In this document: in pieces, positions 11,001-22,019 of the stretch
How positions within the stretch are numbered: position 1 is the first letter of the stretch
Layout: the number at the start of each line of letters is the position of its first letter
Assembly: GCF_947507565.1 (NCBI RefSeq)
Contig: NC_089175.1
Span: 4,143,733 to 4,207,732, forward strand
Reading direction: 5' to 3'
Length of the DNA: 64,000 bases
Source of the DNA: Oscarella lobularis
Taxonomy: Eukaryota; Porifera; Homoscleromorpha; Homosclerophorida; Oscarellidae
The notes under the pieces: model-generated
What the model was told of the DNA's origin: nothing
The model's input: only the letters and a program-made list of their open reading frames with translations
The model's database searches: none
Translations under genes and position numbers: made by a program

Positions 11001-12977
11001 TCACTTGGTTGCAATTTTTGCCTTGAGTCCTGATTTGTTCAGACTCGACGCCATAAAGTTCATCGACACATAGTCAGAGTACCTTTCACTTTTCCTCTCG
11101 TTTTCCCGAAGCGTCGCCGGCATCGAATTTTCCTGCTCACGTCGCTGACGATCCGGACGACGATGATGCTTTGATATGAAGAAAAGTGCAACGGAGAGGA
11201 CGACAACGATGGCGACGCACGCAACCGCGATGACGACAACAAGAAAGTGCCTCGTCTTCTCCGTCTTGGTCAGGCTAGTACTTTGACTTTGAGTGTATAC
11301 GTATGTCGTTCTTTCTGGTTGACTAGTGGGAGTCATTCTTTTTGGTCGACTAGTGAGAGTCGTTCTTTCCGGTTGACTAGTGAGAGTCGTTCTTTCTGGT
11401 TGACTAGTGAGAGTCGTTCTTTCTGGTTGACTAGTGAGAGTCGTTCTTTCTGGTTGACTAGTGAGAGTCGTTCTTTCTGGTTGACTAGTGAGAGTCGTTC
11501 TTGCTGGTTGACTAGTGAGATTCGTTCTTGCTGGTTGACTAGTGGGAGGCATTCTTTCTGGCTGACTAGTGGGACTCGTACTAGTGCTGTTTCTGCTCAT
11601 CGTCTCGGTACGTAAAGTTGGGCTCAATGAGATGGTCGTGGCTGTTAACTTTGTAGATTGACTGGTGCTATTCTCCACGACTCTCTCTGTTGGCCTTGCA
11701 AGTACGGCATCTGATGCACGATTGTTTCCACAGGAAACCGTAGCTATGTTTTTTCTGTGACAGAACGCGCCGTTTTTCCACGGCGACGAGCTGCAGTTTT
11801 CCAGCCGCCTTTCCGCACCGCTGCATTTGACTTCCGACACCCAAACAACATTCTGAATGCTCGATTGGGACGTATTCGTCTGAGACGACTCCAACGCGTT
11901 CTTGTAATTCAGCTGACGGCAAACGACGCGAGCATCGGCAGCCGTCCAATTGGCGTCGCATACAGTGCCCCATTGGCCGTCGTGGAAAATCTCAACGATG
12001 CCTTCGCTTATTTGCCCAGCTGCTCGGTTCAGTCTGACAGTAGGAGCCTCTAGATAAAACCGTTCCAAGGAAGAATGTAGACAAAAGAGAGATCTTACGG
12101 CAAGTCAATCCTTCTATATGGAACCAGACAGCGCAGTAATAATCGTCTATTCTCCATCCTTCTTTAGGGCACTCTTCAATTCGGCGTTCGCTTCCTCTGC
12201 ATCGGGTGCGATATAGCCAAAAACGTCCATCATCCCTCTGGCTAGGTCTAAACGTGGATTGTCTACCGCCATCGCTTTCGAGAGCTATTGCCGTCGAACC
12301 AGGAAAACCGAGCTGGCGGCACGCCACATCCGCGTTTGCCGTCGTCCAACCGTAGTCGCAGAAAAACCACCAGGACGAATGGTGAAACAGCTCCAGGCGT
12401 CCTTCGTAGGGTGACCGAGCGCGACGATCGACGAGTCGCAAAGTGCTTCCTCGAATCAGCGATCCAACTGGATCTGGAGAAAATGTATTGAATGCAGTCA
12501 CGGTTAGAAATAATTTGCTTCTTTACCGCATTCAACGTAAGCCAGTTCTTTGTAGTCGCAATCAAAGCGCTCCCATCCATCAAATTTGCAGTCTTGCAGT
12601 CGCGTCTCGCTTCCGTCGCATTCGACGTCGTCCATGAGTATTTTCCGGTTTCTGTAAGTGTCGTTGCAATGATTACCGTTTGCGTTTAGAGCGTCGGGAA
12701 AGCCGAGCTGGCGGCACACAACGCGAGCGTCGGAGAACGACCACTCGTGGCCGCAAACGGCGCCCCACATCGCATTGTGATGCACGAGGACTTGACCTTC
12801 TAAGCGAGTGCTTCCTCCAACGAGACGAACGTGTTGAAAAGCGTCTTTTGAAGGAGTACTTAATTAAGCATATGCCGGAATTGGATTGGATTCACCTGTA
12901 AATGTTATGATGAGCGCTGCTTCTAACAGAAGAGAGGCGTAATTCCAACGGACGAGGGCTTTCGTTGGGAAAAGCAT
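11001..12977 (-). CDS. SRCR receptor 2: as SRCR1 but with a truncated tail
   Basis: A near-identical copy of SRCR1 displaced by 7995 bp. Exons are 12977-12896, 12844-12527, 12473-12099 and 12049-11001. It has a signal sequence, three SRCR domains, a ten-unit Thr/Ser/Pro stalk and a membrane helix. The product is about 607 aa. A 4-nt deletion in the tail coding region (near 11026) shifts the frame, so the tail is about 57 aa instead of 112 and ends in a new sequence (LKAKIATK). YSDYVSM is kept but the distal tyrosine region is lost. The old frame remains open downstream to about 10815, so the shift is recent or is a sequencing error. Divergent partner: Ig-A. Confidence 0.85.
11307..11575 (-). 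repeat. 27-bp coding minisatellite in the SRCR2 stalk
   Basis: Ten 27-bp units homologous to those of SRCR1. Several units carry private changes (SQPART twice, SRPKRM once), showing independent drift of the outer units while the central ones stay alike. Confidence 0.9.
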
Positions 12978-13406
12978 CGTTAAAGCTGACGCGAAATGGG
13001 AATTTCGAACGTATATGTAAGCATGCAGGGGTATACGGATATTATTAGCTTTATTACTCATATTTTAGGAAGATCCCCTTTCAGTTGTCGAACGCCTATT
13101 TTCTTTGTCGACTGCAAGGCATATAAAACCTTGGTAAAGGAAGTTCAGAACTAATTTCACTTTGGGAATTTTCTTCAGAGGGGAAGGTTTTGTGAAAAGA
13201 AAGGGCGCGTGGAAGAGCGTTCTCTGATCTCAACCGGACAAGAGATGCGCCTCCCAAATGCGCCTCTCATGACTAAGGGAGCTCTCACGTGCAAAGGGAG
13301 CTCTCACGTGCAACTCGAGGATGACATCATCATAAGCTTGTTTTTCCCCGGCGAGCGACGGTGCAAACCTCTCTTAGCGTGTGCTCTTTCGACGACTAAA
13401 AGAGAA
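12978..13406. promoter_or_regulatory. divergent promoter between SRCR2 and Ig-A
   Basis: The 429-bp head-to-head spacer is homologous to 4983-5445. It carries two TCACGTG E-boxes (13285-13291 and 13304-13310, inside a short duplicated segment) and TTGTTTTTCCCCGG at 13338-13351, 56 bp before the Ig-A ATG. The single E-box of the other copy has become two here. Regulation of both genes from one spacer is inferred. Confidence 0.5.
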
Positions 13407-15473
13407 ATGATCAAGGCTCTTCAGAACAGCCGAATAGGCCAGCAACTCTGCGTCGCCGCAATACTTTCAGGTAAGTCCTAGCGGAAATGAAATCATGTAT
13501 CTCAAGCCAGCAAACGTCCGCTTCCTTTGTCAGTCCTGTCTCAGTTTCAAAGACTATCAGAAAGCTTGCATGGCCCCTGATAAGTTTGTAGGACGCGGCT
13601 GGGGTTCGGTGGGGACTTGAATCTCTATCCCCCATATTACCATACTGTGCGTAGGACGACCCTCGAGTCCTTTCTAAACGAGAGGGGCGTGCAGTTGTAC
13701 GACGTTTTAGCTAATGGGCTGCCATATGGGAGCGACTCCATCCTAGTCCTTACCACTAAAGACTGTTTCACACGATGACTGTTTGCGTAGGTGTGGCTTT
13801 CACTTTTGCTGATCCAACTCTCAACGTCTACATTCGCTTTTCGCGGCCTCAGAAGTATTTAGTTTTTGGCGAAAACACGGGTCACGACTTTCTCATCTGT
13901 GAAGGCAACTACAGCAGCAAATCGGTGAGAGACTTGCGAATCAGTTTGAAGTTTCGAGGGCCCGATTCGACTAAAGATGGCTATTTTATTACTGCCAACG
14001 CCAACGCTAGCGCTAAGTACTCCTTCAAGTGCAAGCCCAACATGCCGCTCAGCAAAGATAAATACGCACCAGTGAGTTCAGCGTTCTGCTCGTTTGGACT
14101 CAATTCTTCGAAATTGGAAAACGCTGGCGACTACATTTGCAACGTTGAAAGTTCTAATCATTCTATTCCTTCGAAAAAGACTCGAGTATCGCTTCAAATT
14201 TACGGTGAGTTTTTTCTTCGCGTACACCACGAAATCGGACTACGTACTGGACTATATACACTTCAGATACGTATATCCTGGATCGAACGGTGAAAAATCC
14301 GAAAGATCTGACTGTTAATGAGTCAGATTCGGTTCGCTTGTTGTGCCGTATTCAACTGCAAAGTGATCTTCCACACTTGGCCGTTCAGTGGATGCGTTCC
14401 GGTGAAGTCGTGAAGGGGCCCGATTCGGTGCTTAGAGCAGATTACGATTACTCGGTGGCTTTGGCACACCGAAACGATTCTGGAAGGTACCAATGCGTCG
14501 TTATTTCCACCCTTTCCACAACGGACGCCGGCATCACAAACGACAAGATAATTGACTCCAGCACTAGCACCGTATTGCACGTAAACTGTATGTCGCACGT
14601 CACGGATTTGACATTAGACTTCACATATATTTTGGTGTATAGATGGTCCGCTAGCGAAGATCGTGTCGTCGCCGTTTCCTGTCCAAGACAATGGGGTGAC
14701 TATCGATCACCACGGAACTGACCTTCTAAGCTGCTCAGCTGAAGGTTATCCTCCTCCAAGCGTCTTCCTCTCACACGATGGAAAGCAGACCAATGCTACG
14801 GAAAAGAAATTTTTTTCGGCAACCAAACGTGACGAGGGGACGTATTGCTGCAATGCCGTCAACACACTGGGTCGCAGCCATCAAATGTGCTTAACCGTAT
14901 CGGTTGAGGCCGCGGCATCTCCAATACTTGTTATTGTCGTCTCCGTTTGCAGTTTCCTACTGCTAGTCATCATTATTGTGGTATCTGGTTTTGCTATTAG
15001 GTTTGTTCCTATCAACGTTGTCATGCACAGCAGACTGTACAGTATGTGTTGACTCTAGGTATTGTCGTTGCAGCCGAAAGAGTTCTACAGACGAACCCGA
15101 TTCACCGCCACCAGGTGACGATTATTGTTGTAAGAAGAACTTGTTTTAGTTACTGCTTGTGTGTGTAGATGACCCAGTTGTATTTGTATCTGAAATGTTT
15201 TCAGACAATTGGAGTCTTTTTAAAGATTTTATTCGGGCAATTGAGCCATCCTTTGAAGAGGGCCCGTCTTTTGCTGAAAATGTCGAAAAGGAGAGAGCGG
15301 AATGTGGGTCTTATGACAACGTGCATTGGGCAAAGCGCTGTTTACGACAGTGGATTGAAGAAAATCCAACGCGCCATTTTCTCGCTGCCGTTCTTGACAC
15401 GTTTGATAAAGGACTTGACAATACGGAACTCGCCAAAAGTCTCCGCACACGTTTTCCGCAACTCAATTCTTAG
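13407..15473 (+). CDS. Ig-A: three-Ig receptor with Death-like domain
   Basis: Six exons: 13407-13470 (signal peptide), 13791-14204 (Ig1), 14267-14587 (Ig2), 14643-15000 (Ig3 and TM), 15074-15114 (juxtamembrane), 15169-15473 (Death-like). The phases are consistent and the product is about 500 aa. Ig1 has the family signature RPQKYLV and two cysteine pairs. Ig2 has a classic RYQC end and Ig3 a TYCC end. The helix is at about 357-385. The last 95 residues fit a six-helix Death-type fold, with a tryptophan in helix 1 (DNWSLFKDFIRAIEP) and CLRQWIEENP later. The acidic-dileucine motif of its relatives is replaced by SPPP. Likely a plasma-membrane receptor that recruits Death-domain adaptors; ligand unknown. 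Confidence 0.85.
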
Positions 15474-16211
15474 TGAGAACATTTCTACTACTATGAATTT
15501 AAATTGACGGGCTGATGGATGTTTAGGATTGCACTCTTTGCTGCTGCTCAGGCTGCCCAGTCACGTATCTATATATATCTATGTTGTGCTTTCTAATAAG
15601 TTTATGACCCGTGCTTGTGCTTTTCTTGATTTGATCTTCTCGTGTGGGCGTCAAAGCACGAATTGTAGAGTATCCGTGGTTAGAGTATTAGAATAGAATC
15701 AATAGATAACTTCATTGAGGCTGTTTTCAAAACTGCCTCAGTTAAATCATGCCTCAAAGGCTATATCTATCGTCTCTGATTGTCCTACAATTGCACTGCC
15801 TTGTTGCAGAAAAATGGCCTTATTTTCGTTCCGAATTTATTGTTTTTCTAAGCTTGCTCAATGCGCATGCTCTTTGTTGCCTAAACGACGGATCAGTTTT
15901 GCTCCAAAGGGCACGTTTTCTATGCTCGAAGAGGGCTCAGATAGTTGAGAAGTCGTTCAGGAAGGGTCCTACTACGACCAGACTCGTCTGAACAGTGGAT
16001 ATTTGCAGTAGCCTGGCCGTCGCCACTATCCTAGCCACAGAACAGCATTATTATGCAAACGTGGGTTCAATTCTGGCTTCCTAGTCTTGTATACAGTAAT
16101 AAATACTCTGATTAGGTGACTACAGCCACCACATATGCATGCAATTGACAGAAACCACGGAGTCGCATATAGGAGAGTTTCTTCATAGCCAATCTCGTCC
16201 AAAAGACGCTC
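15474..16211. other. intergenic region, 3' side of Ig-A and the GPCR pseudogene
   Basis: No gene seen. About 15740-16130 is homologous to 23750-24150, the corresponding spacer between Ig-C and the intact GPCR, which helps define the duplicated cassette. Confidence 0.6.
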
Positions 16212-16981
16212 ATTTTTGACGAATCACTGTATCGTCGGGACGTCGCGCAGTTTCCGGCACCGCACGACATTCCAAAGTGAACTCGTAAGCGTCTTGGCCC
16301 AGAAGCAGTACAGCACGGAATTGACCAGTCGAAAGACAAAACCAGTGGCTGCAATGACATCAGGCGAAATTCGAAGCGTGGATCGGAGCAGCTGAGTGAC
16401 AATGTGAGGTGCAGGAAAAATCGCGTTCGAAGCGACGAGAGCGATGACGTACCACAGGGCTTTGGATTTGAACAGAGGCGTCTATGTATTTCACTGGTAC
16501 CGGAGGCGAGACCAGTTAGTCGTCGTCGTTCGGTTATGCGTCGAAGCACTTTTGCCAGCGTTTTGCCAAGATAAATGATGACGATCACAAAAGGCAGCCA
16601 ATAGGATAATAGAAGAGCGCAAAACGGGATATAGTTAGTGCTATTAGACGGGTCCACTGCGCAGAATAGCCGTTGGGATCGACGAAGCTGCCCATTTCGT
16701 ACCTTGCCCATGTGAACAGGGGCGGCACGGCGATGACGATTCCCATCAAGCACGTGGCTGCACTTGCAAATGCCGCTTTTCGAGTCGTCACGCCATCTGC
16801 GAGAGGATCCTTGATTGTCCAGTAGCGACTGTAGGATATGAGTACGGTCCCCCACGTCGACCAGAATAATTGCCAGTGCCAACAGAAAAGAAAGGCGGCG
16901 CAAGCGTTCGATCCTGCTTGACTGTTTGTAATCGTAGGACGCGAATCCGAAGGCAAATATCCACACTCCGAGAATTCCGAA
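16212..16981 (-). pseudogene. class A GPCR pseudogene
   Basis: Homologous to the intact GPCR at 24187-25218 from TM2 to the C-terminus. Recognisable pieces include LWIFAFG-like, SYSRYWTIKDPLADGV, VPPLFTWARY and SYWLPFV, but they lie in three frames separated by small indels. The N-terminus and TM1 are missing. At 16981 the homology switches to sequence matching 27277 onward, so a deletion of about 2.3 kb relative to block 2 removed the start. It cannot make a seven-helix receptor. Confidence 0.85.
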
Positions 16982-17170
16982 GGAACATCGAAAGAACGAT
17001 GGATGTAATTAATCAAGCTTCGCGAGAGCTCGATCGAGGTAAAAACGATCGGGAGGGCCCCCCTTACTCTAGTAGTCGTTTTCGAGTGGCTCATCCACGT
17101 TTTCAAATCATGCAGTTCCGAGGCGCGAGCACGCTTTCTCGCGGCAACGAGGAAATCTGACGGTGATCCT
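16982..17170 (+). pseudogene. fragment of the exon found at 27087-27324
   Basis: The sequence matches about 27277-27450. It keeps the end of a small exon encoding ERTMDVINQASRELDRG and its GTAAAA donor. The beginning of that exon is absent because of the same deletion that beheaded the GPCR pseudogene. No function is expected. Confidence 0.65.
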
Positions 17171-17335
17171 TCAGAACGCAGTCTTCGCATTTCCAGGGAC
17201 AACCAGGGAAACGACCATTGGGAAAGCAAAGGATGAAGATGACTTGAGAATCGCAGCCTTACTAGGTACACGATAGGATTTCCTTGGGACTGGCTGACTG
17301 AATAATGCAAATTTGCACATAATTTTTGGTTTATC

Positions 17336-17446
17336 ACGTGCTGATGACGGCATTTGTTTATAGGAGGTGTTTCCATCCAGCAAATTGCGGAGTGAGCGCG
17401 TTTCGTTCTGTTTGACTCGTTGATACGCAACGCCCAGCGAGAGCCA
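17336..17446 (+). promoter_or_regulatory. Ig-B promoter with E-box
   Basis: TCACGTG at 17336-17342 lies 105 bp before the Ig-B ATG, the same spacing as in Ig-D, with which this region is homologous. A degenerate TTTATAGG near 17355 replaces the TATAAA of Ig-D. Confidence 0.5.
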
Positions 17447-20068
17447 ATGATCAAGGCACACAACGGCATCGCATCGAAATCTATTGTCTGCCTCACAGTC
17501 ATTTCCGCAGCGTTATGTTTCGGTAAGATGGCATGTTGTATGGGGTAGAAGGCTCCTACTGTGAAGACCTCGGGTCTCTAAGCAACGCGAAGTCGTACCC
17601 GTGATTCTAAGACAAATGGTCGCCGTCTACCGTGTGCTTTGAAACGTGGTCGTTTCCTCGGAATTGTATAAGACGCGTCTCTGCTTGTTTTGATGCAACT
17701 TCGCCCCCTCTCTGTCTCCCAATGACTAAAGAAACGGATTCGTTTCAAACTGAAAGGTCCCGCCGCTTTCCCTTACTCCTCCGCTACGAGGGAGGTCTAC
17801 TATTTTAGTTCCTTCTACGAAGAAATATGATCTTGATTGATAATGCGTTTGCGCTTGTTTATATACAGGAACTACCGAAATTGACGTCCACATGGACATC
17901 AGCCGTCCCCAAAAGTACCTCGTTCGAGGCGAAACAACGAGCGACGACTTTCTCTTTTGCCGAGGCGAGTACAGCAATGACGCGGTCAAAGGCCTTCGTG
18001 TGGATCTAACGTTGGAACGAGAAAGCGCGTGCTGCAATCCGCACGTTCCAATGGCTCCCAACGCCGACGCTCGATACGTGTTCAAATGCGAGCCTCCAAT
18101 GCCACTCGAAAAAGAGAAACTTATGCCCGTCAGCTCTGCGTACTGCACACTTGGAATCGTCAACGTATCCGCCGACAAAGACGCCGGCCAGTATCGCTGT
18201 CAGGTTAAGGGCAAAGCTTCCACGAAAGCCGCACAGACTTATTTGGGAGTGTGGGGTGAGCATCTTTCTTGATTTTGTTCGGCGCAGAACGTATTCCGGT
18301 TTTGCGTGTAGATAAGTTCATACTGAACACCACGCAGCGAAATCCCGCAATCGTCGAAGTCAACGAGACCGATGATGTCGTCTTGAAATGTCGCATCAAT
18401 CGACAGAAAAACCTTCAGGGTTTGACTGTACGATGGCAACATTCTGGTAGTGACCTTTCGGACAAAATCGAAAGCGCGGAAACACTGAGTAATTGTGGTT
18501 GTTCCTTTGACTTGGAGCTGAAGTCAGCAAGTCGACAAGACGCCGGAGTATACCAGTGCGTCGTCTTTGCTCAAAACGGCGATCGTCTTATTGACTCCGG
18601 CCGTCAAATCACACTGGTCGTGAACGGTAAGTTCTCCAAGCGTGTGGCGTTATTCCGATGCCTGACATATTACGCTTCTAGATAGTTCCCATGTGGTAGG
18701 GCCTGTAGGCATAATGTCATTGAAATTTGAAGCAAGGGAGAGCGGTTGCTTTTCAGAAAATGAAATCGTTAATTTGAAATGCACGGTAACGGGCAATACT
18801 TTACTGACAGTGTATGATCCCGGGGAGAATGCTGTTGGAGCTGGAATGGGAGAAGTTGAGATTCCAGTCAATACGAGCTTGGCTAAAGACGGCATTTACA
18901 AGTGTCGTGCAGTTGGGGAAAATTCTAAAAAGGAGCTAGAATTTTGTGTGCGCGGTAAGCGATTTCACTCTTTTTTTATAGCAGTAATTGATTTTTTGTA
19001 TCAGTTCAAAGTGTGTTTCGTCAGAACGCAAGCGACAACGCCACTTGCTTAGCCGAAGGCTCGTCGCTCACATTGTGCTGCACAGCATCTGCAGGCATAA
19101 ATCCAGTAGATATTGAGATATTGACGTCGAATGGAAGTTCGCTGGCGTCCAATGATCCGATGAAGAGAGATGTTTGCGTAGATGTCCAGAAGTCCGACAA
19201 TTATAGTTGCCTTGCATCCACTCCTCACAGCAACTCGCGGGAACGTTTATCTGTCACAAATTGCACGGATGGCGACACTCCAGATCAAGGTGGTTCATCT
19301 CACCTCGCTTTAGCTTTAATAATATCTGGCAGCGTCTTTGGCGTTCTACTAATTGTAATTGTTGGAGTCATTTTACGGCGCCGTTGTCGGTAATACTGTA
19401 TCATCAAAATCAGTTCTCAATTTTCAAGTCATACTGATTTTAGGAAAAAAGTCCTTTTTATAAGAAATCCAAGCAAAGGTGATAAATATGTTTTCTATTT
19501 ATTTACTGTAATAATTAGTCCAAGATTCTCTTTCTAGAGCAAACCGAACACGCAAACAACGCTTATGCTGAAAGAGATCCTTTAATAGGGCTTCAAAGCG
19601 AAGAAGGTACTGTAGTAATTATATTTTCTATTTATTTATTAACACATAGTCTCATCTTCTATTTATTAATTAGTCTTAAGATTCTTTTCTAGAGCCAATG
19701 GAACTGGCTTCCTCAATTCTTTCGGTCGACTGGGAAACCTTGCGGGACTTTTGTCGTGAAATTGACCCACCTTTTGAAAAGGGAGAGTCCTTTATTGACA
19801 GTATCAAAGAGAAGAGAGACAAGGAAAATCGCAGTAACAATTACTGGGCGACGCACTGTCTAGAGACGTGGAGAAAAGAACACCCGAAAGAAAACTTTTG
19901 GCGTTCCGTTTGTGATGCACTCAAAAAAGTAAACTCTCTTGACGCTTCCCAGGTCCTGAACTTGGAGACAGTAAGCCTTAATTTAGAAACTATTTTAGCT
20001 CGTCTGTAATTGTTTTATTTTAGGTCACGAAATGTCATTCTGGCTGTCTCCCTGTGGTTCAGAAGTAG
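17447..20068 (+). CDS. Ig-B: four-Ig receptor, Death-like domain damaged at its end
   Basis: Exons: 17447-17522 (signal peptide), 17869-18255 (Ig1), 18312-18626 (Ig2), 18682-18954 (Ig3), 19005-19389 (Ig4 and TM), 19444-19478, 19538-19606 (juxtamembrane), 19693 onward (Death-like). Reading on without a further splice gives a stop at 20009 (618 aa). Splicing at 19970 to 20024 gives a stop at 20068. Ig1 has RPQKYLVRGETTSDDFLFC; the TM is near 450-474. The juxtamembrane ERDPLI is an acidic-dileucine sorting signal. The Death-like domain (DWETLRDFCREIDPPFEKGE to CLETWRKEHP) is intact to helix 5. A deletion and frameshift then remove the equivalent of KKLARKLSERFP in Ig-D, so the C-terminus differs from its relatives. 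Closest paralogue: Ig-D. Confidence 0.82.
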
Positions 20069-20220
20069 AATCGATTGGTAGACTATTTGTCCCAGCCCCA
20101 ATCGCTATATTACTATCGTGTTCTGTCATTTGTTATAACCCGTTTCTATAGTGTCATACAGTCGGTTTTGTTGACTCAAGTTTTTGCCTTCATAGATTTT
20201 GTATACACTGTTATCGGTAG

Positions 20221-20400
20221 TTGCCTCGGTTATGGGCTAGGGCTTCCTGGGACAGCTCCCTGGGGCCGGGCCAGGGCCAGGGCCGGGTCGGCAGGGCCAG
20301 GGACAGGGCCAGGGCGGCCAGGGCAGGCCAGCAGGCCAGAGCCGGCCAGGGCAGGTGGGGATCAGGGAGCTCAGGGCTCGGGGCTCAGGGCTGTTCGTGT
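20221..20400 (+). repeat. GC-rich GGGCCA low-complexity tract
   Basis: The region 20258-20370 is a run of GGGCCA/GGCCGG-like units with many G3 tracts, unlike the AT-richer surroundings. It could form G-quadruplexes on the + strand. Open frames through it are compositional. Confidence 0.7.
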
Positions 20401-20436
20401 TTCTTGCGCGCGTTAACGACCCTGAGTCTCTGAAAA

Positions 20437-20946
20437 GGCAGTGGCTATTGTTACGACAGTCGTAACTGGACCTCTGAGGCTATTGTTACGACAGTCTAGC
20501 GCACTATAGAGTAGAGAGCTTATAAAGCGTTTTTTTCATGTACCTAACCCAACCCTAACCCTAAACCTTACTGGTATCTGTGGCGGCCCCGCTCCGGGCT
20601 TAACCGCCCCAATGAGCATAGGTCGCAGAGGGGGGCTTCGCCCCCCTGGAACCACCATGCTACGGGCGGTTAAGCCACAGTCGCGGGTGATCGTATATCG
20701 CCGGTTAGGTACAGAAAGAAAAAGAAAAAAAAGAAAAAAAAAAGAGAACGCTTCGTGATTCGAACCCCGACCCGTCACGTGCCCCGTGGTTTCTGCATTC
20801 GGTCCCCTCCCAGCACCCCCCCCTGCCCGTTGAGCTATCGCGTCATCCCTGGAAACGCAGCGTTATCGCAGGACTTTATAATGCTAGACTGCAGCTATAG
20901 TGCGCTAGACTGGCGCTCAGAAACTGTCGTAACAATAGCCACTGCG
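20437..20946. mobile_element. non-autonomous inverted-repeat DNA transposon (MITE-like)
   Basis: The 24-bp ends 20437-20460 and 20923-20946 are inverted repeats differing only in the outermost base; the core reads CAGTGGCTATTGTTACGACA. They are flanked by the 9-bp direct repeat CTCTGAAAA (20428-20436 and 20947-20955), as expected of a target-site duplication. A second, inner 17-bp perfect inverted repeat (AGTCTAGCGCACTATAG) lies at 20493-20509 and 20895-20911. No transposase is encoded. A 9-bp duplication suggests a Mutator-like element and the CAGTG end suggests hAT; the superfamily is unresolved. It lies next to the truncated end of SRCR pseudogene 3. Confidence 0.8.
20750..20850 (-). mobile_element. 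tRNA-derived (SINE-like) sequence inside the transposon
   Basis: On the minus strand an A-box-like GATAGCTCAACGGGCAG (about 20826-20842) and a B-box-like GGGGTTCGAATCA (20756-20768) stand about 70 nt apart, like an internal RNA polymerase III promoter. A pyrimidine-rich T tract follows at 20718-20748, a possible terminator. The acceptor ends do not pair well, so it is not a working tRNA. Downstream lie a strong hairpin (20629-20647, C-rich and G-rich arms) and two CCCTAA units at 20553-20564. Confidence 0.55.
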
Positions 20947-20967
20947 CTCTGAAAACTCCTTGGAAAT

Positions 20968-22019
20968 GACGAAATGCTTGATTGGGACGTATTCGTCAAC
21001 GCATTCTTGTAATTCAGCTGACGTAAAACGACGCAGCCGTCCAATTGGCGTCGCATACAGTTCCCCATTGGCCGTCGTGGAAAATCTCAACGATGCTTTT
21101 GCTTATTTGCCCAGCTGCTCGGTTCAGTCTGACAGTAGGAGCCTCTTCAAGGAAAGAATGTAGAGAAAGGAGAGATCTTACGGCAAGTCAATCCTTCGGA
21201 ACATCACAGCGCAAGGATAATCGTCTGCTCTCCATCCTCCTTTAGGGCACTCCTCAATTCGGCTCTCGTTTCCTCTGCATCGGGTGCGATATGGCCGAAA
21301 ACGTTCTGGCTAGGTCTAAACGTGGATTGTCTACCGCCATCGCTTTCGAGAGCTATTGGTCTATTGCCGTCGAACCAGAAAAACCGAGCTGGCGGCACGC
21401 CACATCCGCGTGTGCCGTCGTCCAACCGTAGTCGCAGAAAACCCACCAGGACGAATCGTGAAACAGCTCCAGGCGTAGGGTGAGCGAGCGAGTACGATCG
21501 ACGAGTCGCAAAGTGCTTCCTCGAATCAGCAATCCAACTGGATCTGGGGAAAATATATTGAACGCAGTCACAGTTAGAAGTAATTTGCTTTTTAACCGCA
21601 TTCAACGTAAGCCAGTTCTTTGTAGTCGCAATCGAAACGCTCCCATCCATCAAATTTGCAGTCTTGCAGTCGCGTCTCGCTGCCGTCGCATTCGACGTTA
21701 TCCATGAGTATGTTTCGGTTTCTGTAAGTATCGTTGCAATGATCACCGTTTGCGTTTAGAGCGTCGGGAAAGCCCAGCTGGCGACACACAACGCGAGCGT
21801 CGGAGAAAGACCAGTCGTTGCCGCAAATGGCGCCCCACATCGCATTGTGACGCACAAGGACTAAGCAAGTTCCTCCTCCAACAAGACGAACGTGTTGAAA
21901 AGCGTCTTTGTAAATAAAGGTTACTAGGAATACTTATGCATATGCATTGGATTCATCTGTAAATGTTAAGATGAGCACTGCTGAGGCGTAATGCCAACAA
22001 ACGATGGTTTTCGTTGTGG
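20968..22019 (-). pseudogene. SRCR receptor 3 pseudogene
   Basis: A degraded third copy of the SRCR gene. Exon remnants are at about 21900-21594 (SRCR 1), 21550-21187 (SRCR 2) and 21145-20968 (start of SRCR 3). Small deletions shift the frame in all three. The stalk, membrane helix and tail are missing on the transposon side. On the other side the signal exon is cut at about 22019, where the sequence passes directly into an Ig2 exon. It cannot encode a receptor. Confidence 0.85.

Noticed and set aside
15715-15991. Short gene between Ig-A and the GPCR pseudogene
   Set aside because: The open frames are not kept in the homologous spacer at 23.75-24.15 kb.
20075-20433. Gly/Ala/Arg-rich protein
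   Set aside because: Its frame comes from the GGGCCA low-complexity tract.
20541-20570. Telomere remnant
   Set aside because: Only two CCCTAA units inside a transposon; too short to imply a chromosome end or fusion.
20750-20850. Functional tRNA gene
   Set aside because: A- and B-box-like motifs exist but the acceptor arms do not pair and the spacing is too long; called tRNA-derived instead.
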